Assembly (NCBI GenBank): GCA_021800575.1
Contig: JAJYYW010000082.1
Coordinates: forward strand, 1-6,592
Source of the DNA: a bacterium
GTDB taxonomy: Bacteria; JAMCPX01
Direction: 5' to 3'
Length of the DNA: 6,592 nucleotides
The notes beneath the pieces are model-generated. The model did no database searches, had not been told where the DNA came from, and saw nothing but the letters and a program-made list of their open reading frames with translations. Below are positions 5,167-6,592 of the stretch, piece by piece (position 1 is the first letter of the stretch; each line of letters starts with the position of its first letter). The position numbers and the translations under genes are program-made.

Positions 5167-6592
5167 ATGAAAAAATTAGTTCAGATAGCAATGAAATATC
5201 CGTGGCGTGTGATCATTGTGATCGGCCTCTTGACGGCCATAGCGGGCTACTTCGCAATCGGAGTTCCGGTCCAGGACGACATCATGAAGACACTGCCCGA
5301 GCACGATCCCCAGGTTGCGCTGTTTAACAGCATCGGCAAACGCTTCGGCGGCACGGACTATTTCCTGGTCGTCATGGAGGGACCGCAGCTGTTCACCCAT
5401 ACAAGCCTTGAAAAACTGAAAACGATAACCGGCAAGCTCGAGGCGCTCCCCGAGTTAAACCGGGTGGAAAGCCTGACCAACGTCCAGGACATCACGGCCC
5501 AGCACGGGGAGCTCGACATCTCGCAGTTCATGGAACACATACCCAGCGATCCGCAGAAACTGGAGGCGCTGCGTCAGGCCGCACTGTCGAATTCACTGTA
5601 CCGGGGCAACCTCATCTCTCCGAACGGCAAGGCCCTTGCTATCCTGTGCCAGATCAAAAAGGACATCAACAGCGAGGCACTGGTCCACCAGATCAACACG
5701 CTCATCAAGCCGTACCAGGGACCCGAGGACATCTACCTGATCGGCGTGCCGGTCGACAACGACCTTATCAGCAGGGCCATCCATCACGACCTCGGTAAGC
5801 TGCTGCCCCTCGCACTGCTGATCAATGTCATCATCATGTTCATCCTGTTCCGTAACTTCATCAGCGTTATCCTGAGGCTTATGCCTGCCCTGATCGCCAT
5901 CGTGCTCACCGTGGGTATCATGGGCATCACGCATACGCCGTTCACCATGCTCTCCGTGGGCATGCCCACCCTGCTGATAGCGCTCGGCAGCATCTATAGT
6001 ATCCATATCATGACGCGCTACTACCAGTTGCTCGGGCACACGAAGAACAACGAGCGGGCCCTCAACGGCATGATCAAGGAGCTCGGCATACCCATGCTGT
6101 TCATCGGGTTGATAACTGCCATGGGCTTTTTTGCGAACATATCGTCAACGATCATCCAGGTTAAACAGGCGGGCATATTCGCCGGTCTCGGCATCCTGCT
6201 CTCCATGCTGCTCTCCGTCACGCTGGTCCCTGCCCTGCTCACGCTCAGGCACCGGGGCAAGGAGGAGGAGATCCTCAGCAAGAAAAGCAAGTTCGACCAT
6301 CTGCTCGAGAACCTCTCGGCATGGGTACAGCGGCACAACTACCTCATCCTGACCATCGGCATCGGGCTTGCGGTCCTTGCGATCGTGCGGGTAAAAGACA
6401 TCAATACGGAAACGCACATCACGAAGTTTTTCAAGGCTGATTCCATCGTCCGCAAGACATCCGCAAAGGCCGTGAAGAATTTCGGCGGTGTGTTCGTGCT
6501 CCAGATCCTAGTGCATGGGGACATCAACTCCCCTGCCGTGATGGCCACCATGGCAAAGCTCGAAGGCGAACTGGGAACAATCAACGGAGTGA
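5167..6592 (+). CDS. RND/MMPL-family transporter (HAE3/HpnN-like), N-terminal part, cut by window end
   Basis: This frame stays open to the last base and yields 475 residues, about half to two-thirds of a typical family member. A cytoplasmic start is followed by TM1 (about 14-33), then a large periplasmic domain (about 34-210) opening with PVQDDIMKTLPEHDP (34-48) and FGGTDYFLVVME (60-71). Five membrane segments follow at about 211-230, 235-256, 264-286, 308-325 and 336-360, then TM7 (about 392-408) and the start of a second periplasmic domain. The order TM1-loop-TM2-6-TM7-loop and the motifs GSIYSIHIMTRYY (274-286) and FANISSTIIQVKQAGIFAGLG (322-342) place it in the MMPL/hydrophobe exporter branch of RND. 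Relatives move lipids, hopanoids or other hydrophobic molecules using the proton gradient; the substrate here is unknown. The TM4 position that usually holds aspartate (GxDY) reads GSIY. ATG 5167 has only a weak AAAGG upstream; ATG 5191 is a less likely alternative. Confidence 0.85.
   Translation, partial: MKKLVQIAMKYPWRVIIVIGLLTAIAGYFAIGVPVQDDIMKTLPEHDPQVALFNSIGKRFGGTDYFLVVMEGPQLFTHTSLEKLKTITGKLEALPELNRVESLTNVQDITAQHGELDISQFMEHIPSDPQKLEALRQAALSNSLYRGNLISPNGKALAILCQIKKDINSEALVHQINTLIKPYQGPEDIYLIGVPVDNDLISRAIHHDLGKLLPLALLINVIIMFILFRNFISVILRLMPALIAIVLTVGIMGITHTPFTMLSVGMPTLLIALGSIYSIHIMTRYYQLLGHTKNNERALNGMIKELGIPMLFIGLITAMGFFANISSTIIQVKQAGIFAGLGILLSMLLSVTLVPALLTLRHRGKEEEILSKKSKFDHLLENLSAWVQRHNYLILTIGIGLAVLAIVRVKDINTETHITKFFKADSIVRKTSAKAVKNFGGVFVLQILVHGDINSPAVMATMAKLEGELGTINGV

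Noticed and set aside
5593..6039. Minus-strand open frame of 148 codons opposite the MMPL gene
   Set aside because: Its His/Asp-rich low-complexity translation is typical of an antisense shadow of a membrane-protein gene.

Overview
The window reads as chromosomal DNA from a Gram-negative bacterium: it encodes an LPS-assembly outer-membrane protein (LptD), a second outer-membrane barrel with a signal peptide, and inner-membrane transporters. The moderately GC-rich coding DNA, the LptD type and the DsrE-like sulfur-relay protein suggest a Desulfobacterota or Nitrospirota-like anaerobe. That placement is an impression from family resemblance and has not been tested.

Layout, left to right. A small DsrE-family gene lies on the minus strand (5-340) behind a very strong ribosome binding site. 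A 180-base divergent intergenic region (341-520) separates it from a plus-strand pair: lptD (521-2611) and a two-domain chromate-transporter (CHR) family gene (2613-3800), one base apart and almost certainly one transcript. A minus-strand gene for a phenol-degradation 'MetA-pathway' type outer-membrane protein (3836-4750) converges on the pair across a 35-base gap. From 4751 to 5166 there is no intact gene, but the stretch holds the wreck of a response-regulator receiver domain. Its C-terminal half is on the minus strand (4803-4985) and a probable N-terminal/central piece is on the plus strand (about 4993-5109), so the two lie head to head as if part of the gene had been inverted. An RND/MMPL-family transporter (5167 to the window edge) starts on the plus strand and is cut off after 475 residues.

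Most intact genes act in the envelope. LptD inserts lipopolysaccharide into the outer leaflet, the CHR and MMPL proteins are inner-membrane transporters, and the 304-residue protein is an outer-membrane barrel. Only the lptD-chr pair shows sequence evidence of co-expression; a wider functional link is speculation.

I see no CRISPR array, tRNA, rRNA, insertion sequence or clear new defence or mobile system. The points most worth a second look are the split receiver remnant, the tight lptD-chr coupling, the reduced cysteine set of LptD, and the loss of the usual TM4 aspartate in the MMPL protein.
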